Positions 1 to 8,883 of a DNA stretch of 64,000 bases are shown piece after piece. This DNA is from CAIOYC01 sp038327995. GTDB taxonomy: Bacteria > Pseudomonadota > Alphaproteobacteria > Caulobacterales > Caulobacteraceae. Position 1 is the stretch's first letter, and each line of letters begins with the position of its first letter. Where the stretch lies: NCBI GenBank assembly GCA_038327995.1, contig JBBQLP010000003.1, positions 1 to 64,000 on the forward strand, written 5' to 3'. Both the position numbers and the translations under genes were made by a program. The notes below the pieces were generated by a model. It was not told where the DNA came from and did no database searches. It saw nothing but the letters and a program-made list of their open reading frames with translations.

Positions 1-79
1 CCACCGCATCCGCCTTGATCGCCTGACCCAGGGCTTCCAGGTCTTCCGAAGAGACCTCAAAAGATGAAGCGGCGCTCAT
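1..79 (-). CDS. nuoC: NADH-quinone oxidoreductase subunit C (5' end only)
   Basis: Only the first 26 codons lie in the window; the gene runs off the left edge. The translation begins MSAASSFEVSSEDLEALGQA, which alone is not diagnostic. The identification rests on position: its ATG (79-77) overlaps the nuoB stop in an ATGA arrangement, and nuoC follows nuoB in the usual nuoA-B-C order. NuoC belongs to the peripheral arm of respiratory complex I, next to NuoD. The overlap implies translational coupling with nuoB. Confidence 0.8.
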   Translation of the reverse strand, partial: MSAASSFEVSSEDLEALGQAIKADAV

Positions 80-645
80 CGATCAATGGTCCCGGTACGG
101 CGGATCTTCTTCTGCAGGTGCAGGATGCCGTAGATCAGCGCCTCCGCCGTGGGGGGGCAGCCCGGCACATACACATCTACCGGTACGATCCTGTCGCAGC
201 CGCGCACGACGCTGTAACTATAGTGATAGTAACCGCCGCCATTGGCGCACGATCCCATGGAGATCACATAGCGCGGCTCCGGCATCTGGTCGTAGACCTT
301 GCGCAGCGCCGGGGCCATCTTGTTGGTCAGGGTGCCGGCTACGATCATCAGATCGGACTGTCGGGGCGAGGCTCTGGGGGCCGCGCCGAATCGCTCGAGG
401 TCGTAGCGCGGCATCGAGGCCTGGATCATTTCCACGGCGCAGCAGGCCAGTCCGAACGTCATCCACATGAGTGAGCCCGTGCGCGCCCATGTCACCACAT
501 CGTCCAGCGCTGCAGTCACATAGCCCTTGTCGGCCAGCACGCCTGTCACCCGGTCAAAATAGGGGTCGTGGATGGCCGGATCGTAGCCCTCGACGGATGA
601 GCGCGCCGCCATTCCAAACGCGGGCGATGCGGTCGGAACCAGCAT
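76..645 (-). CDS. nuoB: NADH-quinone oxidoreductase subunit B
   Basis: NuoB carries the terminal N2 [4Fe-4S] cluster of complex I, which hands electrons to quinone at the membrane interface. The 189-residue product has the tandem-cysteine motif GLACCAVEM and the two further ligand cysteines in SMGSCANGGG and VPGCPPT, so the full cluster set is present. I chose the ATG at 645 (MLVPTASPAFG), 23 bases after the nuoA stop. The same frame stays open to 909, but that stretch overlaps nuoA and does not resemble NuoB. Second gene of the nuoA-B-C operon, overlapping nuoC by ATGA. Confidence 0.96.
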   Translation of the reverse strand: MLVPTASPAFGMAARSSVEGYDPAIHDPYFDRVTGVLADKGYVTAALDDVVTWARTGSLMWMTFGLACCAVEMIQASMPRYDLERFGAAPRASPRQSDLMIVAGTLTNKMAPALRKVYDQMPEPRYVISMGSCANGGGYYHYSYSVVRGCDRIVPVDVYVPGCPPTAEALIYGILHLQKKIRRTGTIDR

Positions 646-668
646 AGAACTTTCGGACTCTGTCGTGA

Positions 669-1046
669 CTATTCCCACTCCAGGGCCCCCTTCTTCCATT
701 CGTAGATGAAGCCCACGGTCAGGACGCCAAGAAAGCCCATCATCGACCAGAAGGAATAGACCTGCGCCGCGTGCGGCAGCTTCATCAGGCTGACAGCCCA
801 GGGAAACAGGAACGCCACTTCCAGGTCGAAGATGATAAACAGGATCGCCACCAGGTAGAATCGCACGTCGAACTTCATCCGAGCGTCGTCGAAGGCGTTG
901 AAACCGCACTCATAGGCAGAAATCTTCTCGGGGTCGGGCTTGTGCGGGCCGAATATCCACGCCGCGCCGATCAGCGCGACAGAAATCACCCCGGCGATAC
1001 CGAACATGATGACGATGGGCAGATACTGCAGCAGGAAGGCGTTCAT
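669..1046 (-). CDS. nuoA: NADH-quinone oxidoreductase subunit A
   Basis: NuoA is a small membrane subunit of complex I at the junction of the two arms. The 125-residue product has three hydrophobic segments (roughly residues 8-30, 62-82 and 90-112) and the conserved loop YECGFNAFDDARMKFDVRFY with its cysteine. It ends EWKKGALEWE. A GAGG Shine-Dalgarno-like sequence lies just upstream of the ATG. It is the first gene of the nuo operon, so the operon promoter should lie in 1047-1209, where I see no other gene and no promoter I can name. Confidence 0.96.
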   Translation of the reverse strand: MNAFLLQYLPIVIMFGIAGVISVALIGAAWIFGPHKPDPEKISAYECGFNAFDDARMKFDVRFYLVAILFIIFDLEVAFLFPWAVSLMKLPHAAQVYSFWSMMGFLGVLTVGFIYEWKKGALEWE

Positions 1047-1209
1047 CGCATCCTCGGTTATGTACGCTGCGCCTTGTAGAGCAAGCCGCGCGCGCCTTCA
1101 AACGTGGCGGGCGTTGCGAGGCATTTATTGAGATGCATTTCCTGCCTCTCCATCAAAGAGCAGGAGGTCGCCCTTTCGCTTGCGGGGTTATGACCCGTTT
1201 GAAGGGTCC

Positions 1210-2070
1210 CTACCCTCGCTCCAGCCGCGCCACCAGACTGGAGGTGTCCCAACGCTGGCCACCCATGGCCTGCACTTCGGCATAGAATTGGTCCACCAGC
1301 GCGGCCAGGGCAATGCGCGAGCCGTTGGCGCGGGCCTCATCGAGCACGAGGCCGAGGTCCTTTCTCATCCAGTCTACGGCGAAACCGAACTCGAACTTGC
1401 CGTCCACCATGGTCGGCCAGCGGTTATCCATCTGCCAGCTCTGCGCGGCTCCCTTGGAAATGGCGGCGAGGACAGCCTCAGTATCGAGGTCAGCCCGTTT
1501 GGCGAAATGAACCGCTTCGGCCAACCCCTGCACCACGCCAGCGATACAGATTTGGTTGACCATCTTGGCGAGCTGGCCCGAGCCTGACCCGCCGATGCGC
1601 TGGATTGTCTTGCCATATGTGCCGATCACGGGGCGGACACGCTCACAGGCGGCTTCCTCACCGCCCAGCATAACCGTCAACGAGCCCTTTTCCGCGCCCG
1701 CCTGCCCGCCCGAAACGGGCGCATCGACGAACGCCCGGCCGGATGCGGCGGCAAGCTCCGCCATCTCCCGCGCCAGTTTGGCGGAGGTGGTGGTGTGGTC
1801 GACGATCACTGCGCCGGGCGCTAGGGTTTCGAGGGCTTCGTCCAGCACCCCCCGCACATCGTCGTCGCGGCCGACGCAGAGCGCCAGGATTTCGCAGTCC
1901 GCGATAGCTTCGGCCACGCTGGCGCCCATCTTCGCCCCGCCAAACTTGCTGACGAAGGCCTCTGCCTTGCCGGGTGAGCGATTGAAAACCCGCACCTCAT
2001 GGCCTCCCGCGACCAGATGCCCTGCCATCGGGAAACCCATCACCCCGAGGCCGACAAAACCCACCTTCAT
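1210..2070 (-). CDS. NAD(P)-dependent beta-hydroxyacid dehydrogenase (3-hydroxyisobutyrate dehydrogenase family)
   Basis: A 286-residue protein of the 6-phosphogluconate/3-hydroxyisobutyrate dehydrogenase superfamily, which oxidises beta-hydroxyacids with NAD(P). It opens with the dinucleotide-binding motif MKVGFVGLGVMGFPMAGHL. The substrate-binding segment DAPVSGGQAGAEKGSLTVM is near residue 120, and the region holding the usual catalytic lysine (GSGQLAKMVNQ) is near 167. I take the ATG at 2070, preceded by GGGAGAG, rather than the ATG seven codons upstream. The substrate (3-hydroxyisobutyrate, tartronate semialdehyde, succinic semialdehyde) cannot be told. It is divergent from motB. Confidence 0.85.
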   Translation of the reverse strand: MKVGFVGLGVMGFPMAGHLVAGGHEVRVFNRSPGKAEAFVSKFGGAKMGASVAEAIADCEILALCVGRDDDVRGVLDEALETLAPGAVIVDHTTTSAKLAREMAELAAASGRAFVDAPVSGGQAGAEKGSLTVMLGGEEAACERVRPVIGTYGKTIQRIGGSGSGQLAKMVNQICIAGVVQGLAEAVHFAKRADLDTEAVLAAISKGAAQSWQMDNRWPTMVDGKFEFGFAVDWMRKDLGLVLDEARANGSRIALAALVDQFYAEVQAMGGQRWDTSSLVARLERG

Positions 2071-2100
2071 CCCGCATCTCTCCCTGTCCAAGCGTCGGCG

Positions 2101-2155
2101 GGTTAAGCTCCGTTTCGCCTCAACGCAACCTCGTCTTAACCGTGTCGTCGTTAAG
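2101..2155. promoter_or_regulatory. TTAA-containing divergent intergenic region upstream of motB
   Basis: The gap between the dehydrogenase and motB holds GGTTAAG at 2101-2107 and an inverted repeat CTTAAC (2135-2140) / GTTAAG (2150-2155) with nine bases between. CtrA in Caulobacterales binds TTAA-N7-TTAA. The TTAA spacing here is eleven bases, so this is at best a non-canonical site. Confidence 0.3.
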
Positions 2156-2182
2156 CATGGTGTCGAACAGAGTGTGAGACCG

Positions 2183-3082
2183 ATGGGCTACAACGCCGAC
2201 GCGCCGATCCTGATCAAGAAGATCAAGAAGTCTGCCGCTCATGCGCACCATGGCGGAGCGTGGAAGGTGGCCTATGCCGACTTCGTCACCGCCATGATGG
2301 CCTTCTTCCTGTTGATGTGGCTGATCAACACAACCAGTCCTCAGCAGAAGCGCGGCATCGCCGACTATTTCGCCCCCGCCAGCGTCTCGGAAACCACTTC
2401 TGGCTCCGGCGGCATCCTGGGTGGCACGGCGCTCGGAGACCAGGGCGCAAAGAGCGATGGTTCGCAGACTGTGATCCAGGCCCTCGCTCCCGAAGCGCCA
2501 GACAACGCCAAGGACGGCAAATCCTCCAAGACCGGCGGAGCCGCCGACGCGCAGGCCGCCATGAAAGACGCAGCGTCCAAGCGCGAGGCCGACCAGTTTC
2601 AAAGCGCCGCCCAGTCGCTTCGCCAAGCCATGCAGTCCATGCCCGAACTGGCTGAACTGTCGAAACAGGTTCTGGTGGACCAGACACCAGAAGGCCTGCG
2701 CATCCAACTCATCGACCAGGAGGGCCGTTCGATGTTCGAACCAGCATCTGCCAAACCCAACGACCGGGCGCGCCTTTTGCTTCGCGCCGTAGCCAAGGTA
2801 GTCAATCAGCTTCACAACCGCGTTACGGTTTCGGGCCACACCTCAGCTACCCCAGGCGGCCAGAAGGGCGGCGATGACTGGGCGCTTTCGGCAGCTCGTG
2901 CAAACGCTTCGCGGGGCGTGTTGCAAGAGGCAGGCGTGCAGGCTGACCGGGTCTATCAGGTCTCTGGCAAGGCCAATTCCGACCCATTATACGCTGACGA
3001 CCCAACCCTGCCCGGCAATCGCCGGATCGCTATCGTGCTCTTGAAGGAGGCTCCGGTTCTTCCCCCTGGCCACGCGCCCTGA
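2183..3082 (+). CDS. motB: Flagellar motor stator protein MotB
   Basis: MotB pairs with MotA to form the proton-conducting stator and anchors it to peptidoglycan. The 299-residue product has a short basic cytoplasmic tail, then one membrane helix (about residues 30-52, YADFVTAMMAFFLLMWLI) starting with the proton-binding aspartate Asp33. A Gly/Ala/Ser-rich linker follows. A C-terminal OmpA-like peptidoglycan-binding domain runs from about 180 to 290, with VSGHTSA and the NRRIAIVLL end. No motA is adjacent, as in Caulobacter where motA and motB are unlinked. The frame is open upstream of 2183, but that stretch is antisense to the dehydrogenase. Confidence 0.95.
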   Translation: MGYNADAPILIKKIKKSAAHAHHGGAWKVAYADFVTAMMAFFLLMWLINTTSPQQKRGIADYFAPASVSETTSGSGGILGGTALGDQGAKSDGSQTVIQALAPEAPDNAKDGKSSKTGGAADAQAAMKDAASKREADQFQSAAQSLRQAMQSMPELAELSKQVLVDQTPEGLRIQLIDQEGRSMFEPASAKPNDRARLLLRAVAKVVNQLHNRVTVSGHTSATPGGQKGGDDWALSAARANASRGVLQEAGVQADRVYQVSGKANSDPLYADDPTLPGNRRIAIVLLKEAPVLPPGHAP

Positions 3083-3168
3083 TCAGAGTGCGGCAGGAGG
3101 CTTGCACGAGGGGGCCGCATCGGCGCTAATCACCGTCAAGGTGTGATCCTGAATACCGACTCGGACCC

Positions 3169-3942
3169 GTGACCCAGCATTTCGCCACCCGTCGTCTTCG
3201 GTTCTTTCTGACAGCGCCCTCGCCGTGTCCCTATCTGCCGGACCGTGAGGAGCGGAAGGTGTTCGCGCACCTACCGCTGTCCGATGGGCCCACAGTCAAT
3301 GACATCCTGACCGAGGTCGGGTTTCGCCGCTCCCAGAACATTGCTTATCGGCCAGCGTGCGAAGCCTGCGACGCCTGCGTTTCGGCGCGCATTCCGGTAG
3401 CCGACTACGTTTTCTCCAAATCGGAGGAGCGGGTTCTGCGCAAGGGCGATGATCTTGCTCGCCACCTGGTGGAAGCCGAGGCGACGATGGAGCAGTTCGA
3501 CCTCCTGCGCGCCTACCTTTCCACCCGCCATGCCGAAGGTGGCATGATGGAGATGACCTGGCTCGACTACGTGGCGATGATCGAGGACACGGCGGTTCGC
3601 ACCCACCTGATAGAATATCGGACCGTCTCGAAGGATCGCGGACCGGGTGATCTTGTTGCGTGCGTGCTGGTGGACCAGATCGGCGACGGCCTGTCGCTCG
3701 TATACAGTTTTTTCGATCCGGCGCTGGCAAAGCGTAGCCCAGGCTCGTTCATTATCCTGGATCACGTCCGCCAGGCCAAGATGCTCGGCCTGCCCTACGT
3801 CTACCTCGGCTATTGGGTCACGGGATCGGGCAAGATGGACTACAAGGCGCGCTATTCGCCGTTGGAAGTTCTCAAACCCGGCGGCTGGCGGCTGTTGTCG
3901 GCTCGCGAGCGAACGGAAGCAAATACGCCAGGCGACGCCTGA
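3169..3942 (+). CDS. bpt: Aspartate/glutamate leucyltransferase (N-end rule, Bpt family)
   Basis: Bpt transfers leucine from leucyl-tRNA to N-terminal Asp or Glu, marking proteins for ClpS/ClpAP degradation. The 257-residue product has the conserved N-terminal CPYLPDREERKVFAHL and the paired-cysteine segment CEACDACVSARIP. The C-terminal acyltransferase half includes LVYSFFDP and YVYLGYWVTGSGKMDYKARY. The start is GTG (GTG ACC CAG CAT). It converges with the hydrolase gene ten bases downstream. Family members are often annotated arginyl-tRNA--protein transferase. Confidence 0.93.
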   Translation: MTQHFATRRLRFFLTAPSPCPYLPDREERKVFAHLPLSDGPTVNDILTEVGFRRSQNIAYRPACEACDACVSARIPVADYVFSKSEERVLRKGDDLARHLVEAEATMEQFDLLRAYLSTRHAEGGMMEMTWLDYVAMIEDTAVRTHLIEYRTVSKDRGPGDLVACVLVDQIGDGLSLVYSFFDPALAKRSPGSFIILDHVRQAKMLGLPYVYLGYWVTGSGKMDYKARYSPLEVLKPGGWRLLSARERTEANTPGDA

Positions 3943-3952
3943 CCCTCCGCAC

Positions 3953-5044
3953 CTACGGCGCGCTCGCCGCCAGAAGCTGCGCCATCCGGTCTTGCCAGAT
4001 CGCCGCCCAGGTGTGGGTGCCGTGACCGTGAGTCTGGTCGCTGGCGGGGATTAGCACGAAGCTCCCATTCTTCAGGCGCGGCGCGTCCCGCTGGGCGATG
4101 GCAAGTTCGGGCGGATTGATAAAGTCGTCGCCGGAGTTGATCCACATAACCTTCGCCTTGATCTCACCGAGGCGGGCGGAAGGGTCATAGTTCCAGGAAG
4201 CGTCGACCTGGTAGATCAGGTCGTTGGCGTCTGTGGCCGTCGGCGCGCCGGCCAGCAGTTTCGCAGCGGAGGCGTCGGCGGCGGCGCGAGTCCGCAATTC
4301 CTTCTGCATCTGGATCGGCGCGGTTCCGGCGACGCCAAGGAGAATGGCGGCCGCGCGCATTCCCTGGACGGGTTCGCTTTGATAGTCGCCGCCCTTCCAG
4401 GCCGGGTCGCCCTCAATCGACTGAATCAGCAGGGCGCGCCACCAACGGTTACGGCCCACCAACGGCTCCGGCAGGCAGGCCATCGGCATCAGGGCGCGGG
4501 CGAAATCGGGATAGATCTCACCCCAGACGAAGGCGTGCATACAGCCCATCGACGTGCCCACGATCAGCCGCAAACCGTCCACGTGCAGCCCATCCACCAG
4601 AAGCGCGTGCTGGGCCGCCACCATGTCGTCGTAGTCGTATTTCGGAAAGCCCATCCGCATCCCGTCCGACGGCTTGGACGAGCCCCCGTGACCGATTCCG
4701 TCAGGCAGGATGATGTAGTGCGTAGCGGGGTCGAGCAGGCCGCCCGGCCTGAACAGCACGTCCGCAAACTGGGGTCGGAAGAACTGCTGCCCTGTGCCGC
4801 CGGTGCCGTGGAGCACCATCACCGCGTTGGCCACATGACCCGACGCGTCCCTGCGCGGCTGGCCGAGGGTGGTGTAGTGTAGTTTCAACGCCCCCAGCGT
4901 CTCGCCGTCATGGAAGCGGAAATCCTTCACCACATAGTCGCCCTCGGTCGGCGTCAGGGCGACATGGGTTGACGGGGTCTGTGCTGGGGCCGCCGAAGAG
5001 CCGAGCATCATCGCCGCCAGCATCGTCCAGATCAATAGGCGCAT
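3953..5044 (-). CDS. Secreted alpha/beta hydrolase, homoserine O-acetyltransferase-like
   Basis: A 363-residue alpha/beta-hydrolase fold protein. An N-terminal signal peptide (about residues 1-22, ending AAPAQ) indicates export to the periplasm. The nucleophile elbow GTSMGC places the catalytic Ser at about 165. The oxyanion-side HGTGGTG is near 80, the likely acid Asp is in NSGDDFINPPE, and the likely His is in QTHGHGTHTW. It resembles the MetX/homoserine acetyltransferase branch, but cytoplasmic methionine synthesis is unlikely for an exported protein, so an esterase-like role is more probable. It starts 11 bases after parC and may be co-transcribed with it. Confidence 0.82.
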   Translation of the reverse strand: MRLLIWTMLAAMMLGSSAAPAQTPSTHVALTPTEGDYVVKDFRFHDGETLGALKLHYTTLGQPRRDASGHVANAVMVLHGTGGTGQQFFRPQFADVLFRPGGLLDPATHYIILPDGIGHGGSSKPSDGMRMGFPKYDYDDMVAAQHALLVDGLHVDGLRLIVGTSMGCMHAFVWGEIYPDFARALMPMACLPEPLVGRNRWWRALLIQSIEGDPAWKGGDYQSEPVQGMRAAAILLGVAGTAPIQMQKELRTRAAADASAAKLLAGAPTATDANDLIYQVDASWNYDPSARLGEIKAKVMWINSGDDFINPPELAIAQRDAPRLKNGSFVLIPASDQTHGHGTHTWAAIWQDRMAQLLAASAP

Positions 5045-5055
5045 AATCGTCTCCG

Positions 5056-7308
5056 CTATCTCGGCCTGAAGCGTTTGGACGCCGGGAAGCCCTTGGGGGC
5101 GAGCTTACCCGATCCGGCGCGTTTGCCGAGCCAGTCCTTCCAGTTCGGCCACTCCCTGTTTCGCCCGCCGCTGTCGATCCAGCTCGCGCCTTGGTCAGCG
5201 GTGAAGATCATAGCGTCGCGCAGGCCCCCCTCGCGGAAGTTCTGCAACTTCACCCCCTTGCCGCGCGCCATCTCGGGCAGTTCGGCGAGGGGGAAGATCA
5301 GCGCTTTACCGTTCTCGCCAAGGGTCGCTAGGTGGTCTCCGTCGAGGGGAAGGCAGATGCGTGTTTCGTCCACATCCACGTTCAGCACCTGTTTGCCCGC
5401 CTTGCGCTGGGAGAGAAGCTCGTCTTCGGGAACCACGAAGCCATAGCCGGCGGAGGAGGCGATCACCCGCCTCGCGCCCACACGATGCGGGAAGACTGCC
5501 ACCAGCCCAGTCTTGTCCTCAAGCTCGATCATCAAACGCAGAGGCTCCCCCTGCCCCCGCGCAGAAGGCAGCTTGTCGCCGGGCAGGGTGAAGGCGCGTC
5601 CGTCCGACGCAAGTATGACGATCTTGTCGGTGGTTTCGGCGGGCACGAGGAAGGCGAGGCGGTCGCCTTCCTTGAACTTGAGTTCCGACGGGTCTTCAAC
5701 CCGGCCCTTGGCGGCTCTGATCCAGCCGCGTTCGGAGATGATGACGGTGATCGGCTCGCGCACGATGGCGGCTTCGGTGGCGGCGGCGAGATCGACGGCG
5801 GGCGCCTCGGAGAAGGTGGAGCGCCGCCGCCCGATGGCGGGCTTTTTCGCCAGGGCCTCGCGCACCTTGCGCAGGTCGTTCGCCACCTTTTCCCACTGCT
5901 TCTTGTCCGACGCGAGAAGTCCCGCGAGGCTGGCGCGTTCTTCAGTCAGCGCCGTATGCTCGCGCTTGATTTCCATTTCTTCCAGCTTCGCAAGCTGGCG
6001 AAGACGGGTGTTCAGGATGGCGTCGGCCTGAAGCTCGTCGAGCCCGAACGTGGCCATCAGTTTCGCCTTGGGCTCGTCCTCGAACCGCACGATGCGGATC
6101 ACCTCGTCGAGGTTGAGGTAGACGATCAGAAGGCCGTTCAGGATGTGCAGCCGCGCGTCGATCTTGCCCAGCCTCCAGCGCGCGCGCCGCCCGTCCACCT
6201 CGCGGCGGTGGTCGAGGAACGCCTGCAGCGCGAGCTTCAGCCCCATCACGCCGGGGGTGCCCGTCTTGTCGAGCACGTTCATATTGACCGGGAAGCGGGT
6301 CTCCAGATCGCACAGCCGAAACAGGCTCTCCATCAGAACTTCAGGCTCGGTGGTGCGCGACTTGGGCTCGATCACCAGCCGAACCTCCTCGGCGCTCTCG
6401 TCGCGCACATCGCCCAGCAACTGCGCCTTCTTCAGCTCGATCAGCGAGGCGAGTTGTTCGACCAGACGCGACTTCTGCACCTGATAGGGCACCTCGGTGA
6501 CGACGATGCGCCAACCCCCGCGCTCGAACTTCTCCACCTCCCAGCGCGCCCGCAGCCGCACCCCCCCTCGCCCCGTCGTGTAGGCGTCGAGCAGGTTGGC
6601 GCGGGTCTCCACGATCACGCCTCCTGTCGGGAAATCCGGCCCTGGCATCCGCTCCATGAGGTCGGCGGTGGTGGCTTCCGGGCGTTGCAGGATCAGAAGG
6701 CACGCGTCGATCAGCTCCCCCGCGTTGTGGGGCGGAATAGAGGTCGCCATGCCGACGGCGATCCCTGCCGAACCGTTGGCCAGAAGGTTTGGGAAGGCGG
6801 CGGGCAGCACCACCGGCTCTTCGTCCTGCCCGTCATAGGTGGCGCGAAAGTCGACTGCGTCCTCGTCGATGCCCTCCAGCAGCATCACCGCCGCGTCCGT
6901 CATCCGGCACTCGGTGTAGCGCATGGCGGCGGCGTTATCGCCGTCGATATTGCCGAAGTTCCCCTGGCCCTCGACCAGCGGATAACGCTGGGAAAAGTCC
7001 TGCGCCAGACGAACCAGGGCGTCATAGATCGACTGGTCGCCGTGGGGATGGAAGTTGCCCATCACCTCGCCCACCACCTTGGCGCACTTGCGCGCCGCAG
7101 AGCCCGGGTTCAGCCGCATCTCGTGCATGGCGTAGAGCACCCGCCGATGCACCGGCTTCAGCCCGTCGCGCACGTCCGGCAGCGCCCGGTTCATGATGGT
7201 GGAGAGCGCATAGGCGAGATAGCGCTTCGACAGCGCCTCGGTCAGCGGCTCATCGACGATGCGCCCGCCTTCTTCGGGCGGTGGAGGTGGTGGAACGTGG
7301 GTGGTCAT
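5056..7308 (-). CDS. parC: DNA topoisomerase IV subunit A
   Basis: ParC is the DNA-cleaving subunit of topoisomerase IV, which unlinks daughter chromosomes. The 750-residue protein has the winged-helix cleavage domain with catalytic Tyr131 (NAAAMRYTE), the helix GNFHPHGDQSIYDALVRLAQ that forms the quinolone-contact region, a coiled-coil tower, and a degenerate C-terminal beta-pinwheel. At the position of E. coli ParC Ser80 it has Gln92, and Asp96 matches Glu84. That looks lineage-typical, though I cannot check alignments. ParC rather than GyrA is indicated by length and the weak C-terminal domain. The start is MTTHVPPPPPP. Confidence 0.95.
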   Translation of the reverse strand: MTTHVPPPPPPEEGGRIVDEPLTEALSKRYLAYALSTIMNRALPDVRDGLKPVHRRVLYAMHEMRLNPGSAARKCAKVVGEVMGNFHPHGDQSIYDALVRLAQDFSQRYPLVEGQGNFGNIDGDNAAAMRYTECRMTDAAVMLLEGIDEDAVDFRATYDGQDEEPVVLPAAFPNLLANGSAGIAVGMATSIPPHNAGELIDACLLILQRPEATTADLMERMPGPDFPTGGVIVETRANLLDAYTTGRGGVRLRARWEVEKFERGGWRIVVTEVPYQVQKSRLVEQLASLIELKKAQLLGDVRDESAEEVRLVIEPKSRTTEPEVLMESLFRLCDLETRFPVNMNVLDKTGTPGVMGLKLALQAFLDHRREVDGRRARWRLGKIDARLHILNGLLIVYLNLDEVIRIVRFEDEPKAKLMATFGLDELQADAILNTRLRQLAKLEEMEIKREHTALTEERASLAGLLASDKKQWEKVANDLRKVREALAKKPAIGRRRSTFSEAPAVDLAAATEAAIVREPITVIISERGWIRAAKGRVEDPSELKFKEGDRLAFLVPAETTDKIVILASDGRAFTLPGDKLPSARGQGEPLRLMIELEDKTGLVAVFPHRVGARRVIASSAGYGFVVPEDELLSQRKAGKQVLNVDVDETRICLPLDGDHLATLGENGKALIFPLAELPEMARGKGVKLQNFREGGLRDAMIFTADQGASWIDSGGRNREWPNWKDWLGKRAGSGKLAPKGFPASKRFRPR

Positions 7309-7736
7309 CCGCCGTGGTTATCAGAGTCGGGGCATGGGTTGAGGCCCTTCTCGCTAGTTCTGTCCGCCAAAAACCGATTTCGAGTACAGGCGCCACCATA
7401 TCCTGTCCGTTTGAAAAGTCGCGGACACGCCGGACATCCGGACACTCCCATCTCGGCTCCCTTCGGCGCCCGCGCGTAAGACCGTGGACCGCCTGGCGTT
7501 CCCAAGGGTGAACACAGACCGGGTTTCGTAGCCAAAAGCGCACGTCATCCGCTTAATATGCGGCTGTCCTGAACGCCGGGGATAAGTTGAGGTGTTCGAC
7601 CTCGTTTTCGCTGGGACGCAAGCATCGACAGCGCTGCATAGATGGCCGCCTGTCCCCACTTTAACGATCCCGAGAGCCGACACGACGAATGTCGTTTGGA
7701 GGGTGAAGTGCGGTTGGATTCTGGCCCGTCATGGGT
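7309..7736. other. Intergenic region upstream of parC without a recognisable gene
   Basis: These 428 bases carry only short open frames with poor, arginine-rich translations and no tRNA-like TPsiC arm. There are small inverted repeats: CCGC/GCGG around TTAATAT near 7550-7565, and GAGGT/ACCTC near 7590-7605. It presumably holds the parC promoter and whatever follows the 3' end of the SDR gene at 7737. I cannot point to a defined promoter. Confidence 0.5.
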
Positions 7737-8483
7737 TCACCAGGGTATCGGAGCGCCATTCCACGCGAAAAAACCGCCGCTTTGGTTCGGGTTTAGATGG
7801 GCCAGCACGTCCAGCAGAGCTTCGGCCGATTGGGCGGGGTCAAGAATATGCGCGCCCGCTTCGAGCTTTGGCGCGAAGGGTTCGCTGAGCGGCGTTCGTA
7901 CGGTGCCGGGATGAAGCAACACGCAGACGGCCTCAGGATGCGTGCGGCCGTGCTCGACAGCTAGGGTATGAACGAGCATGTTCAGGGCCGCCTTGGACGC
8001 CCGATAGCCGTACCATCCGCCCAGGCGATTATCGCCGATGCTGCCCACCCGCGCCGACAGGACCGCGAACACGCTTCGCCCACGGCGCGGCATTAATGGC
8101 AAGAGGTGCTTGGACACCATCGCTGGTCCGATGACGTTGATGGCGAACAGGGCGGCGAATGCGTCCTGTGAGAGGCCTCGATAGGTCTTTTCTGGCGTAA
8201 CACCGGGTCCATGCAGCATGCCGCTGGCCACCATCACGGTCGAAGGAGCGCCCATTATAGCGATCCGCGCGGCGGCCGCTTCAATGCTGGCCTCATCCCG
8301 GAGATCCACGGCCATCCAGGTCCGTTGTGGATCGTCAGTCCAGGTGGGCCGGCGCGACAGTCCTACAACATGGTCGGCATCGCCGCGCCTGAGCAAGGCC
8401 GCTGAGAGGGCGTTTCCTATGCCGCCCGACGCTCCAACCACCACCGCAATTCGGCGACCTTCCGGAACATCGCGTTCAGCCAT
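7737..8483 (-). CDS. Short-chain dehydrogenase/reductase (C-factor-like SDR)
   Basis: A 248-residue classical SDR. The nucleotide-binding motif GASGGIG lies near residue 18, an acidic VDLRDE after strand 3, the catalytic Ser in VLSARVGS near 142, and the YxxxK pair in YGYRASKAALN near 157-161. The C-terminal LHPGTVRTPLSEPF resembles C-factor/CsgA-type and sniffer-like SDRs. The substrate is unknown. The gene starts eight bases inside the end of the upstream HIG1-type gene, so the two are likely translated from one mRNA. Confidence 0.85.
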   Translation of the reverse strand: MAERDVPEGRRIAVVVGASGGIGNALSAALLRRGDADHVVGLSRRPTWTDDPQRTWMAVDLRDEASIEAAAARIAIMGAPSTVMVASGMLHGPGVTPEKTYRGLSQDAFAALFAINVIGPAMVSKHLLPLMPRRGRSVFAVLSARVGSIGDNRLGGWYGYRASKAALNMLVHTLAVEHGRTHPEAVCVLLHPGTVRTPLSEPFAPKLEAGAHILDPAQSAEALLDVLAHLNPNQSGGFFAWNGAPIPW

Positions 8484-8679
8484 GCGCCGCCTTCCACCAG
8501 CTCGCCAAAAGCAGGACTCCTACGGAAATCATCTGTGTCCGCACCCGCCACGCCATCCACCCGTTCGCTCGCGCCGCCGCCACATCGCCATTTCGCGCAA
8601 ATGCGACCATGCCGAGGATGAAGGAGCCGACCACGGCGACCACAGACAAGCCGATCAAAATGTCGATAATGATGTCCAT
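8476..8679 (-). CDS. Twin-transmembrane HIG1-domain protein
   Basis: A 67-residue protein with two membrane helices (about 3-25 and 45-63). Between them is the loop FARNGDVAAARANGWMAWRV, which matches the HIG1 pattern of a small helix-loop-helix membrane protein. In mitochondria HIG1 proteins assist respiratory supercomplex assembly; for bacterial members the role is inferred only. The ATG at 8679 gives a complete two-helix protein. It overlaps the downstream SDR gene by eight bases. Confidence 0.75.
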   Translation of the reverse strand: MDIIIDILIGLSVVAVVGSFILGMVAFARNGDVAAARANGWMAWRVRTQMISVGVLLLASWWKAAHG

Positions 8680-8883
8680 CGGACTTCCCCAAAGGCGCAG
8701 CCAAGCGCCACCTTTTGTCGCCAGTTACGGACCCAGGGTCGAAACGGACGTCTCGAATCGTGAATAACCTGAAACCTTCACAGTTCGACCCGCGTGCCCA
8801 CTGTCCGCTTAAGGTCGATAGCAGTCGTCAGCACGGAGTCTGAAACGCGACCTTCATCAGACAGCATGAAACGGCCCCTCCCG

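Noticed and set aside
5332..7479. 715-codon open frame on the plus strand opposite parC
   Set aside because: Translation is low-complexity (His/Gly/Arg/Leu-rich) with no domain; parC on the other strand is unambiguous. Typical GC-rich shadow frame.
7309..7736. tRNA or small RNA gene in the parC upstream gap
   Set aside because: No GTTCRANNC TPsiC arm, cloverleaf pairing or strong terminator seen.
7592..7914. Two small plus-strand frames upstream of and over the SDR 3' end
   Set aside because: No ribosome-binding site, no domain, and both run into the SDR coding region.
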